Below are positions 1 through 5,735 of a stretch of DNA of 10,352 nt, one piece after another. Numbering within the stretch: the stretch's first letter is position 1; each line of letters begins with the position of its first letter. The stretch covers positions 1 through 10,352 of the forward strand of contig CABTZE010000070.1 in the NCBI GenBank assembly GCA_902489215.1, given 5' to 3'. The position numbers were made by a program, and so were the translations under genes. This DNA is from an uncultured Brevibacterium sp. GTDB taxonomy: Bacteria; Actinomycetota; Actinomycetes; Actinomycetales; Brevibacteriaceae. Below the pieces are notes generated by a model, which saw only the letters and a list, made by a program, of their open reading frames with translations, made no database searches and was not told where the DNA came from.

Positions 1-1
1 C

Positions 2-265
2 CCACAGGTAGATGGGGCCTCCCGAATCAGCTGCCTCTGCGAGGCTCTGCCACAGGGGGTCTTCGTTTTTAGGCCCGCCGGGGCTGACGTCGACAAACTG
101 TCCCAGGACCCCGGCGCACGCGATGGCCTGCGCAAAGAATGGCTGTCCTCACCGGAGGTCTGGTGGGCCATCCAAGACGCCAGCCGCAATCTGCGCGACA
201 GCGGCGGAGACTTTGAAGGCGACGGACTCGCCACCGCCTGCGGCGACTACGTGCAGGGCGGCTGA
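2..265 (+). CDS. C-terminal part of an unrecognised protein (5' end outside window)
   Basis: The frame is open from the left edge to a TGA at 263-265 and gives 87 residues. It has no start in the window, so this is the 3' end of a longer gene. The last 60 residues look like real protein: mixed charged and hydrophobic residues, a WWAIQDA segment, a Gly/Asp-rich tail ending DYVQGG, and codons mostly ending in G or C. The first 25 codons fit this pattern less well. I recognise no family. The gene converges on the membrane-protein gene at 308-868, leaving a 42-base gap. The competing ATG frame starting at base 12 reads as Pro/Ala/Thr/Ser-rich sequence and looks like a shadow. Confidence 0.5.
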   Translation, partial: PQVDGASRISCLCEALPQGVFVFRPAGADVDKLSQDPGARDGLRKEWLSSPEVWWAIQDASRNLRDSGGDFEGDGLATACGDYVQGG

Positions 266-288
266 GGCTTCAAAGCTCTTCAGCCCAA

Positions 289-303
289 GCGCTCATTCAG
301 CGC
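289..303. terminator. weak stem-loop between convergent genes
   Basis: GCGCT (289-293) can pair with AGCGC (299-303) around a 5-base loop, in the short gap between the two convergent stop codons. There is no clear T-run on either side. It may help end transcription in both directions, but the stem is short and could be chance. Confidence 0.2.
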
Positions 304-307
304 CAGG

Positions 308-868
308 TTAATAAGCGCCGCGCTGCGCGGCTTCGTCTTGCCTGCGCAAACCTTCGTCATAGGCTCGCAGGGTCGCCGGCAGGAACATCAGCACTAGCAT
401 TTCGACCCCGAGGATCAGCGGCCCCCAGAACATGTAGTCCCCGCTTTCGCTGAAGACACCGGGCCGAACAGACCAGGCGAAGAACAGCAGCAGGATGTTC
501 CACGCAACTGCGGCCGGGCGAGCCCACCGGCGGTACTTCCACAGGCCATTGGCTATGCCGAACATGGATGCGGACATCAGCAGGAACATGAGCGCCAGGC
601 CGACAAGCGACCCCAGGCTGCTGCCCGCCCCCGTCAGACCGGTGTAGACGTAGATGCCGGCGGCAATGAGCAGCGCGGCTCCCTGCAGCCCCATAGTGAC
701 GACCGCTCCCACCAGGCTGAGCGGACGCCGTGGAAGGTCGACTTCCGGCCGCTGCTTCGGCTGGATTGCCGATGGTTCGCCGCGCTTGCGCCGCTCCCGT
801 TCTTCACGGCGCCAGTCACCTGGGCGGCCGGCTCCATCGGGCCGGTCAGAACTTCCGGGACGGCTCAC
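308..868 (-). CDS. small four-helix integral membrane protein, unknown function
   Basis: The protein has 186 residues. Residues 1-48 are hydrophilic, rich in Arg, Glu and Pro, and probably cytoplasmic. Four hydrophobic segments follow at about 51-78, 85-109, 117-133 and 145-165, with a charged C-terminal tail. Between helices 2 and 3 lies a short basic GLWKYRRWARP loop; such a loop is common in small actinobacterial membrane proteins of unknown function. No catalytic or transport motif is visible. The start is GTG at 868-866, which overlaps the TGA of add (867-865) as GTGA, so translation is probably coupled to add and the two are cotranscribed. No strong Shine-Dalgarno sequence precedes it, which fits coupling. 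The overlap alone does not show a role in purine metabolism. Confidence 0.75.
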   Translation of the reverse strand: MSRPGSSDRPDGAGRPGDWRREERERRKRGEPSAIQPKQRPEVDLPRRPLSLVGAVVTMGLQGAALLIAAGIYVYTGLTGAGSSLGSLVGLALMFLLMSASMFGIANGLWKYRRWARPAAVAWNILLLFFAWSVRPGVFSESGDYMFWGPLILGVEMLVLMFLPATLRAYDEGLRRQDEAAQRGAY

Positions 869-1971
869 AGATCGATCCGTTCGAAGCCGGGCATCACGAT
901 TTCCTCCAGCAGGCGATCGCGCACGTCCAGCGGGATGAACGCGGCACGCAGAGCTGAGGCAGTCGCGATTTCAAGGTCGATGATGTCCCAGCCCGCGTGC
1001 TCTACGAGCAGTCGCATTTCTCGCGTCACCGAGGTCTGCGACATGAGCCTGTTGTCCGGGTTGACCGTGACGTTGAAGCCCAGGTCCTTCAGACCCGTAA
1101 TGGGGTGGGATTCGATGGAACGGGCTGCTCCGGTCTGAATGTTCGAGGACGGGCACACTTCCAGCGGAATCTGGCGGTCGAGAACCCACGCGGCAAGGCG
1201 GCCGATTTCGCCCGCGCCGTCAGTGATCTGCATGTCCTGCACGATGTCGACACCGTGGCCGATGCGAACGGCACCGCAGGCGGCAATCGCATCCATCATG
1301 CTGTTCAGACCGCCGTCTTCACCGGCGTGCAGAGTTGTGGGGAACAGTTCGCCGCGCAGCAGATCAAGCGCTGCCCTGTGCGCCGAAGCAGGGTAACCGT
1401 CTTCTGGGCCGGCGAGATCAAAGCCGACAACCCCGTTGTCACGGTGACGCAGCGCAAGCTCAGCAACCGCGAGCGAGTTGTCGTTCTGGCGCATGGCGGT
1501 CAGAATCTGCGCGGTCGTGATGGTGCGGCCCTCCTGGGCAGCAATGGCCACGCCTTCTTCCATGCCCTTTTCCACCGCGGCCACGGCGTCGTCCATGGTG
1601 AGTTCGCCGCTCACGTGCTGTTCCGGTGCCCAACGGCATTCCGCGTAGAACACACCGTCTGCCACCTGGTCGAGCGTCCATTCGCGTGCTGCGCGCGTCA
1701 GAGCTTCCGCGCTCTGCAGAACACCCACCGTCACGCCGAAGGTCTTGAGGTATTCCGGCAGGCTTCCCGAATCGGCCTGAGTGCGGAACCACTCCCCCAG
1801 CTTTTCAGGGTCATCCGCAGGGAGTTCAATATCAGATTGGGCAGCCAGTTCGATGATCGTGGCTGGCCTCAGACCGCCGTCCAGGTGGTCGTGCAGACTG
1901 ACTTTGGGCAGCTGCAGAATTGGGTCTTCCGGGTGCACTCCGGCCGGTACCGGGAACAGGTTTTCATCCAC
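865..1971 (-). CDS. add: adenosine deaminase
   Basis: This zinc enzyme converts adenosine (and usually deoxyadenosine) to inosine plus ammonia in cytosolic purine salvage. The 368 residues hold all main family motifs in order: the metal-binding HDH at 27-29 within LHDHLDGGLRP, GFDLAGPE at 183-190, TLHAGEDGG at 213-221 (zinc His215, catalytic Glu218), RIGHG at 236-240 (His239), LEVCPSSN at 270-277 and VNPDNRLMS at 303-311 (zinc Asp306). Many ADAs have Asp-Asp at the last site; here it is Asp-Asn, which I recall as common in actinobacterial members. The start is GTG at 1971-1969. There is no Shine-Dalgarno sequence, but a -10-like TAGACT ends 6 bases upstream, suggesting a leaderless transcript. 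The membrane-protein gene overlaps its stop by 4 bases. The assignment is firm. Confidence 0.96.
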   Translation of the reverse strand: MDENLFPVPAGVHPEDPILQLPKVSLHDHLDGGLRPATIIELAAQSDIELPADDPEKLGEWFRTQADSGSLPEYLKTFGVTVGVLQSAEALTRAAREWTLDQVADGVFYAECRWAPEQHVSGELTMDDAVAAVEKGMEEGVAIAAQEGRTITTAQILTAMRQNDNSLAVAELALRHRDNGVVGFDLAGPEDGYPASAHRAALDLLRGELFPTTLHAGEDGGLNSMMDAIAACGAVRIGHGVDIVQDMQITDGAGEIGRLAAWVLDRQIPLEVCPSSNIQTGAARSIESHPITGLKDLGFNVTVNPDNRLMSQTSVTREMRLLVEHAGWDIIDLEIATASALRAAFIPLDVRDRLLEEIVMPGFERIDL

Positions 1972-2007
1972 GCGGCCAGTCTAACGACTGCCCCTGACAC
2001 AAGCAGG
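1972..2007 (-). promoter_or_regulatory. candidate leaderless promoter of add, with a short inverted repeat upstream
   Basis: On the minus strand TAGACT (1983-1978) fits the TAnnnT form of an actinobacterial -10 element and ends 6 bases before the GTG of add. That would put the transcription start at or near the start codon. No Shine-Dalgarno sequence lies in the gap. Just upstream, CCCTG (1992-1996) and CAGGG (2003-2007) form an inverted repeat across the expected -35 region, where no TTGACA-like box is seen. This could be an operator or part of a terminator for the gene before it. Confidence 0.35.
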
Positions 2008-2025
2008 GACCCAACCCGGACACCC

Positions 2026-2081
2026 AGGTGAGCTCCACCTCGTCAGCTGTGCGATTCCCGCAGAAACAGGCGGAAAGCCGC
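2026..2081 (-). terminator. possible weak terminator after the amidohydrolase gene
   Basis: Two small stem-loops lie just after the amidohydrolase stop codon (2087-2085). Reading the minus strand, GCGG/CCGC (2081-2070, 4-base loop) is followed by the T-rich CTGTTTCTG. Further on, AGGTG/CACCT (2040-2026) has a 5-base loop. Neither is a convincing intrinsic terminator. They may slow or partly end transcription before add, which seems to have its own promoter. Confidence 0.28.
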
Positions 2082-2084
2082 AGA

Positions 2085-3257
2085 TCAGGGTTCGCCGTGG
2101 AAGCCCAGGCGCTCCAGGGCGAGCGCTGTGAAGACGCGCACGGCAACAGGCAGTGCGTCCTCGTCAATGAGCAGGTCGCCCTGGTGGATGTCGTAGGTGC
2201 GCCCGCCCGGGGTGCGCGTTCCCAGACGAATGAGCGCACCGGGCACGTGAGTGAGGTACCACGCGAAGTCCTCCCCGCCCATCGACTGTGGGGTCAACTG
2301 GACCGAGGTGGGGCCGAGTTCACGGCGGATGGCGGCTTCTGCTGAGGAGACTTCGTCTTCCGTGTTGACCACCGGGGGAACTCCGCGACGGTGCTCGAGT
2401 TCAACTTCGACCCCATAGGGTCCCGCGATGCGGTCCACGAGTTCCGGTAGGACTTCCGCCACCTGGTTCCAGCCGTCAACGTCGAGGCAGCGCAGCGTTC
2501 CCATCAGCTGGCCTTCGCCGGGAACGACGTTCGGTGCGTGGCCGGCTTCGATCGCGCCCCACACCAGAGAAATCGCGTGGCGGGGATCGATCAGGCGGTG
2601 GAGGGTAGCCGGCAGGTCGACGGCGAGTTTGCCCAGCGCGTACACGAGGTCTTCCGTCAGATGCGGACGCGAGGTGTGACCGCCGTGGCCGCGCAGACGA
2701 ATGATGACGGTGTCACCGGCTGCCGTGATGGCGCCGATGCGCGAACCCACCTTGCCGACGTCGACGGCCGGGTCGCAGTGCAGGGCGTAGCAGACGGGAA
2801 CGTCTTCCAGGACGCCCTGATTGATGACTTTGAGAGCACCGCCGGGAGTGACTTCTTCGGCGGGCTGGAAAATACAGCGGATCGTTCCGCCCAGGCCCTG
2901 GCGACGGTCAATCTCGTTGAGGACGAGGGCCGCACCCATAAGCGACGTCAGGTGCACGTCGTGCCCGCAGGCGTGGGCAACACCAGGGACGGTCGAGGCG
3001 AAAGGCGTGTCGGTCAGATCGTCCAGCGGCAGAGCATCAATGTCGGCGCGCAGACCGCACTTGACCGGGCCGGATCCCACATCGACGGTGAGTCCCGTGC
3101 CTTCCAGCAGACGAGGCTTGAGGCCCGCGGCGGTCAGCCGCTCAGCGATCTTTTCGGTGGTGCGGAACTCCTGATACGACAGCTCTGGGTGAGCGTGGAT
3201 ATCACGCCGAAAGTCCCGCAGTTCGTCGGCAAATGCCGCAACTTCCGCCTGGATCAC
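2085..3257 (-). CDS. M20 family (M20D-type) metal-dependent amidohydrolase
   Basis: This is a cytosolic amide-bond hydrolase of the hippurate/N-acyl-amino-acid/IAA-conjugate hydrolase group, normally using two divalent metal ions. With the start chosen here it has 390 residues, the usual length. Motifs in order are RRDIHAHPELSYQE (17-30), LRADIDALPL (69-78), HACGHDVHLT (95-104) with metal ligands Cys97 and His99, FQPAEEVTPGG (130-140) with the Glu pair 134-135, LHCDP (159-163) with His160, the lid-domain GHGGHTSRPH (190-199), and SMGGEDF (325-331). A C-terminal ligand His358 lies in YDIHQGD. The exact substrate cannot be read from sequence. The GTG start at 3257-3255 is preferred because GGAGG lies 4 bases upstream. 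The in-frame TTG at 3272 would put that ribosome-binding site inside the gene. It lies between manC and add on the same strand, with gaps of about 100 bases on each side. Confidence 0.93.
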   Translation of the reverse strand: MIQAEVAAFADELRDFRRDIHAHPELSYQEFRTTEKIAERLTAAGLKPRLLEGTGLTVDVGSGPVKCGLRADIDALPLDDLTDTPFASTVPGVAHACGHDVHLTSLMGAALVLNEIDRRQGLGGTIRCIFQPAEEVTPGGALKVINQGVLEDVPVCYALHCDPAVDVGKVGSRIGAITAAGDTVIIRLRGHGGHTSRPHLTEDLVYALGKLAVDLPATLHRLIDPRHAISLVWGAIEAGHAPNVVPGEGQLMGTLRCLDVDGWNQVAEVLPELVDRIAGPYGVEVELEHRRGVPPVVNTEDEVSSAEAAIRRELGPTSVQLTPQSMGGEDFAWYLTHVPGALIRLGTRTPGGRTYDIHQGDLLIDEDALPVAVRVFTALALERLGFHGEP

Positions 3258-3261
3258 TGTG

Positions 3262-3266
3262 CCTCC
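3262..3266 (-). promoter_or_regulatory. ribosome-binding site fixing the amidohydrolase start
   Basis: GGAGG on the minus strand sits 4 bases before GTG 3257-3255. It would be coding sequence if translation began at TTG 3272, so it argues for the shorter protein. Confidence 0.7.
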
Positions 3267-3282
3267 GTTCAAATGTGTATCC

Positions 3283-3298
3283 GGGCGATACTACGCCC
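3283..3298 (-). promoter_or_regulatory. -10-like box inside an inverted repeat upstream of the amidohydrolase gene
   Basis: On the minus strand TAGTAT (3293-3288) fits a TAnnnT -10 element and would start transcription about 24 bases before the GTG. It is exactly the 6-base spacer of a perfect inverted repeat, GGGCG (3298-3294) and CGCCC (3287-3283). A repressor binding this palindrome would cover the -10 box. No clear -35 box is seen. A transcript from manC could instead form this as a short hairpin, but no T-run follows. Confidence 0.35.
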
Positions 3299-3330
3299 AA
3301 GCCCCACTGCGCCGGCGCCGCGGTGACTTC

Positions 3331-3363
3331 TGGCGTCACACTTCCAACACCTTTGGCGTCACA
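3331..3363. repeat. 10-bp direct repeat at the manC stop codon
   Basis: TGGCGTCACA occurs at 3331-3340 and again at 3354-3363, with starts 23 bases apart (about two helical turns). The second copy contains the manC stop codon. The first copy also pairs partly with GTGAC at 3323-3327, giving a GTGAC/GTCAC inverted repeat. It could be a protein-binding pair or a chance duplication. Confidence 0.5.
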
Positions 3364-4468
3364 GAACGTCGTCGTAGCCGAGCTCGCGCGCCCGCTTCAC
3401 CGCTTCCTTCACCCTCTGCGCCACGGCACGGCGAGTGACCAGCAGGGCGTCGTCAGTGTCGACGACCACGATGTTCTCCACACCGACCAGCGCAATTGCC
3501 CGCTCCGTTGTCGAATACACCAAACCGGACGAATCAACGTCGACAAGCCGCACGTCATCGCCGGCTGCAAAAACGCTCGACGGTTCGCTGGGAATAGGCT
3601 GGCGCAGCTGAGCGACCGAAGCGAAATCACCCACGTCGTCCCAGCCGAAGTCACCGGGGACCACAACAACCCGACCCTGTTCGGCAGCCGGTTCAGCCAC
3701 CGCGTAGTCAATCGCAATGGCCTCCAGACCCGGCCAGATATCAGCGAGCACCGCCTCGTGATCCTCGGAGCCCCACGCATCGGCAACTGCGGACAGACCC
3801 GCGTACAGGTCAGGCGAGAACTCCTTGAACTGCGCAAGCAGAGCATCCGCCCGGGCAATGAACATGCCCGCATTCCAGCGGTAGCGGCCCGAATAGGTGT
3901 ACCGGCGCGCAGTGTCAGCCGCAGGCTTTTCCACAAACTTCTCCGCCCGCATGGCCGTCGGCGCTTCTGCCAGGCCCAGGCGCTTACCCGCCTTGATGTA
4001 GCCGTACGCGGTCGACGGGAAGGTCGGAGTGATGCCGATCGTCACAATGTCGCCACAGGCGGCAGCCGCATAGGCCTCCGCGACAACACGGCGGAACTCA
4101 CACGCATTGGTAATCGAGTGGTCAGCCGAAAACGACCCAATGACAGCCTCAGGGTCCCTGCGGTGAATGAGCATCGCAGCCAAGCCGATGGCCGCCGCGG
4201 AGTCCTTCGGCGAAGGTTCGGCAATCACATTCGGCTCGGCAAGTGCTGGCAGCTGTTCCCGCACGGCCTGCTCATGAGCCTGACCCGTGACAACCCAACG
4301 GTTCCCAACAGCGGCGAGATCCTCAATCCGCGCCCACGTTTCCTGCAGCATCGAACGGCCCGAGCCCAAAACATCGAGCAAGAACTTCGGCTGGTCCTGC
4401 CGCGACAGCGGCCACAGCCGAGTGCCGGAACCGCCGGCCGGAATTACAGCGTGGAAACGAGAAAGCAT
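3359..4468 (-). CDS. manC: mannose-1-phosphate guanylyltransferase (GDP-mannose pyrophosphorylase)
   Basis: The enzyme makes GDP-mannose and pyrophosphate from mannose-1-phosphate and GTP, in the cytosol. GDP-mannose feeds mannosylated lipids, glycans and proteins in actinobacteria. The 369 residues carry the nucleotidyltransferase signature AGGSGTRLWPLSR (11-23) with a downstream QPKFL (26-30), a metal-site SADH (114-117), FVEKP (178-182), NAGMF (199-203) and GWDDVGD (275-281). There is no C-terminal mannose-6-phosphate isomerase cupin, so it is the short monofunctional type. The ATG at 4468-4466 begins MLSRFHAVIPAGG right before the nucleotide-binding loop. An in-frame ATG at 4579 would add 37 residues with no family resemblance, so I reject it. 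No Shine-Dalgarno sequence precedes ATG 4468, but GACAAT ends 6 bases upstream, suggesting a leaderless start. The gene diverges from sdhC. The symbol manB is used for this gene in some actinobacteria. Confidence 0.95.
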   Translation of the reverse strand: MLSRFHAVIPAGGSGTRLWPLSRQDQPKFLLDVLGSGRSMLQETWARIEDLAAVGNRWVVTGQAHEQAVREQLPALAEPNVIAEPSPKDSAAAIGLAAMLIHRRDPEAVIGSFSADHSITNACEFRRVVAEAYAAAACGDIVTIGITPTFPSTAYGYIKAGKRLGLAEAPTAMRAEKFVEKPAADTARRYTYSGRYRWNAGMFIARADALLAQFKEFSPDLYAGLSAVADAWGSEDHEAVLADIWPGLEAIAIDYAVAEPAAEQGRVVVVPGDFGWDDVGDFASVAQLRQPIPSEPSSVFAAGDDVRLVDVDSSGLVYSTTERAIALVGVENIVVVDTDDALLVTRRAVAQRVKEAVKRARELGYDDVL

Positions 4469-4482
4469 CGCTCGATTGTCTC
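4469..4482 (-). promoter_or_regulatory. candidate leaderless promoter of manC
   Basis: On the minus strand GAGACAAT (4482-4475) holds GACAAT, close to the -10 consensus except for the first base. It ends 6 bases before the ATG, the same spacing as TAGACT before add. No -35 box is evident. GAGACAAT also occurs on the plus strand at 4710-4717. Confidence 0.3.
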
Positions 4483-4580
4483 GCAGGCACCCGACTCCCA
4501 CCGGACCGACACGCTCACGACCACACCACACCAACGCCGAACGCGCGCCGAATGGTACCCACTGCCCACCCCACTCCACT

Positions 4581-4622
4581 CACGAGGTGGAGACAGGTTC
4601 GGGACCGGGACTCCGCCTCGTG
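4581..4622. repeat. 12-bp inverted repeat (stem-loop) in the manC-sdhC gap
   Basis: CACGAGGTGGAG (4581-4592) pairs with CTCCGCCTCGTG (4611-4622) over 12 consecutive positions, with one G-T(U) pair and an 18-base loop. The loop contains a minor GGT/ACC pairing. No T-run follows on either strand, so it does not look like an intrinsic terminator. The 3' arm could instead pair through CTCGTG (4617-4622) with CACGAG at 4654-4659. Confidence 0.6.
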
Positions 4623-4685
4623 CGCGGGGACCGGGAGGGAGCGCCCGATAGGGCACGAGAACATGCGCTAATTATCTGAGAGTCG

Positions 4686-4717
4686 CCGGTTCAAGACAAA
4701 ACCGGACATGAGACAAT
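4686..4717 (+). promoter_or_regulatory. candidate distal sdh promoter with overlapping palindrome
   Basis: CCGGTT (4686-4691) and AACCGG (4700-4705) form a perfect 6-bp inverted repeat with an 8-base spacer. Seven bases further on, GACAAT (4712-4717) resembles a -10 element. The best -35 candidate, TTCAAG (4690-4695, 16-base spacer), lies inside the palindrome. Start of transcription would be near 4724, giving an sdh leader of about 150 bases. The -35 match is poor, so this is tentative. Confidence 0.25.
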
Positions 4718-4806
4718 AGGGGCATCCTCAGCCGACCGACCGAACGGCCAGCTGACAAGAGCCTGCGCGCGACGCACAGAAAACCCAACGCCGGCACAAC
4801 GGAAGA

Positions 4807-4836
4807 TTGGAAAATACTGTGAGACGGGCGTAGATT
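4807..4836 (+). promoter_or_regulatory. candidate proximal promoter of sdhCDAB
   Basis: TTGGAA (4807-4812, four of six matches to TTGACA) is followed after 18 bases by TAGATT (4831-4836, a TAnnnT -10 box). Transcription would start near 4843 and give a leader of about 34 bases containing the sdhC ribosome-binding site. TACTGT (4815-4820) is another -10-like string in the same A+T-rich stretch. Confidence 0.4.
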
Positions 4837-4864
4837 CAAAACGCTATACACGCAATCGCAAAAT

Positions 4865-4870
4865 GGAGGA
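4865..4870 (+). promoter_or_regulatory. ribosome-binding site of sdhC
   Basis: GGAGGA ends 6 bases before the GTG at 4877. ATG triplets at 4863 and 4870 overlap it in other frames. Only the GTG 4877 frame encodes SdhC, so this site decides the start. Confidence 0.8.
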
Positions 4871-4876
4871 TGACCC

Positions 4877-5254
4877 GTGGCCAAAGCGTCAACGGGCACT
4901 CTGTACCGCGGACACGAGGGAATGTGGTCCTGGGTCGCTCACCGCGTCACCGGCGTCGGCATTTTCTTCTTCCTGCTGGTACACGTGCTCGACACTGCTC
5001 TCGTTCGCGTCTCGCCCGAGGCTTACAACGCAGTTATCGGAACGTACAAAACGCCTCTCATGGCGTTCGCCGAAATCGGACTGGTAGCAGGAATCGCCTA
5101 CCACGCTTTCAACGGCCTGCGAGTAGTCCTCGTTGACTTCTGGAAGGGCGGCCCCAAGAACCAGCGCAAACTGTTCTGGGCAGTCATGGTCCTCTGGCTG
5201 ATCGTGATGATTGCGTTCATCCCCCGCCAGCTGATGCACACGTTCGGAGGCTGA
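4877..5254 (+). CDS. sdhC: succinate dehydrogenase cytochrome b556/membrane-anchor subunit C
   Basis: This is one of two membrane anchors that hold the SdhAB catalytic dimer on the inner face of the membrane and help form the quinone site. The 125 residues contain three hydrophobic helices (about 24-45, 62-88, 99-118). The family signature HRVTG (22-26) precedes the first helix. His36 and His76, the latter in YHAFNGLRVVLVDF (75-88), are candidate haem or quinone-site residues. The gene starts with GTG behind a strong GGAGGA and is first in sdhCDAB, 5 bases before sdhD. The haem class of the complex cannot be settled from sequence alone. Length and neighbours agree with the two-anchor SdhCDAB type found in mycobacteria and other actinobacteria. 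Confidence 0.95.
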   Translation: MAKASTGTLYRGHEGMWSWVAHRVTGVGIFFFLLVHVLDTALVRVSPEAYNAVIGTYKTPLMAFAEIGLVAGIAYHAFNGLRVVLVDFWKGGPKNQRKLFWAVMVLWLIVMIAFIPRQLMHTFGG

Positions 5255-5259
5255 GCACA

Positions 5260-5709
5260 GTGACAACACCCGTTATCCCCAAGCCCCGCGCCGAATACCA
5301 GCGCCACAAGACCACCAAGTCGAACTTCGAGCTGTTCGCATGGCTGTTCATGCGCATCTCCGGCGTATTCCTCGTCATCCTGATCTTCGGTCACCTGATC
5401 GTGAACCTGTGGATGGGCGAAGGCGTCCAGGGCCTCGACTTCGGCTTCGTCGGCGGCAAGTGGGCCAACCCGTTCTGGCAGATCTGGGACCTCGCCATGC
5501 TGTGGCTGGCCATGCTCCACGGCACCAACGGCATGCGCACCATCATCAACGACTACGCCGAAAAGCCGCGCACCAACGTCACGCTGCAGATCATCCTCTA
5601 CGTGGCGTCCGCAATCATCGTTGTGCTCGGCACCCTGGTGATCTTCACCTTCAGCCCCTGCCCGACCGGCGCAGACCCGTCGCTGCTGCCGAGCTTCTGC
5701 CAGGCCTGA
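5260..5709 (+). CDS. sdhD: succinate dehydrogenase hydrophobic membrane-anchor subunit D
   Basis: This is the second membrane anchor of complex II, partner of SdhC at the quinone and haem sites. The 149 residues begin with about 25 hydrophilic residues, then three helices (about 27-50, 72-94, 108-131). Conserved features are FMRISG (30-35), His45 within the first helix, and LHGTNGMRTIINDY (86-99), whose His87, Arg93 and Asp98-Tyr99 match the pattern expected around the quinone site. The start is GTG at 5260, 9 bases after GGAGG (5246-5250), which lies in the last codons of sdhC. The C-terminal tail after helix 3 (PCPTGADPSLLPSFCQA) is short and contains two cysteines; I assign it no role. Confidence 0.94.
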   Translation: MTTPVIPKPRAEYQRHKTTKSNFELFAWLFMRISGVFLVILIFGHLIVNLWMGEGVQGLDFGFVGGKWANPFWQIWDLAMLWLAMLHGTNGMRTIINDYAEKPRTNVTLQIILYVASAIIVVLGTLVIFTFSPCPTGADPSLLPSFCQA

Positions 5710-5735
5710 CCGCCGCTTAGGAGAATAGAGACCTT

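Larger units (their letters stand above)
4469..4876. other. divergent intergenic region between manC and sdhC
   Basis: These 408 bases hold no convincing gene. The open frames crossing them run into manC or sdhC in the wrong frame, with biased composition. The left half (to about 4660) is GC-rich and contains a 12-bp stem-loop (4581-4622), a second CACGAG (4654-4659), and a 10-bp direct repeat GGGACCGGGA (4601-4610, 4627-4636). The right half is richer in A and T and carries the likely sdh promoters: an inverted repeat with GACAAT (4686-4717), TTGGAA-N18-TAGATT (4807-4836), and the sdhC ribosome-binding site. Its length and structure leave room for regulation of sdh, or for a short non-coding RNA. 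Confidence 0.6.

Noticed and set aside
997..2031. 344-residue plus-strand open frame over add
   Set aside because: It is a shadow of add, with His/Arg/Val-rich composition and no motif.
3258..3272. TTG start of the amidohydrolase at 3272
   Set aside because: It would place the GGAGG ribosome-binding site inside the gene. GTG 3257 is correctly placed after it.
2538..3326. 262-residue plus-strand open frame over the amidohydrolase
   Set aside because: It is a shadow of the M20 gene on the other strand.
3323..3340. CRP/FNR-type site (TGTGA...TCAC on the minus strand)
   Set aside because: The gap between TGTGA and TCAC is 9 bases, not the 6 of CRP sites, and the outer base of the second arm is missing.
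4469..4579. 37-residue N-terminal extension of ManC from ATG 4579
   Set aside because: The extra residues do not resemble the family, and the conserved N-terminus begins at the Met encoded at 4468.
3233..4651. 472-residue plus-strand open frame over manC
   Set aside because: It is Arg/His/Pro-rich with no recognisable domain. It lies antisense to manC, whose motifs are complete.
4686..4705. tRNA T-arm (GGTTCAAGA)
   Set aside because: The bases around the TTCAAGA loop do not form the 5-bp T stem, and no anticodon arm or acceptor stem fits nearby.
4672..4899. 75-residue minus-strand open frame upstream of sdhC
   Set aside because: It overlaps the sdhC start, has no ribosome-binding site that I can see, and covers the promoter region. 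No family resemblance.
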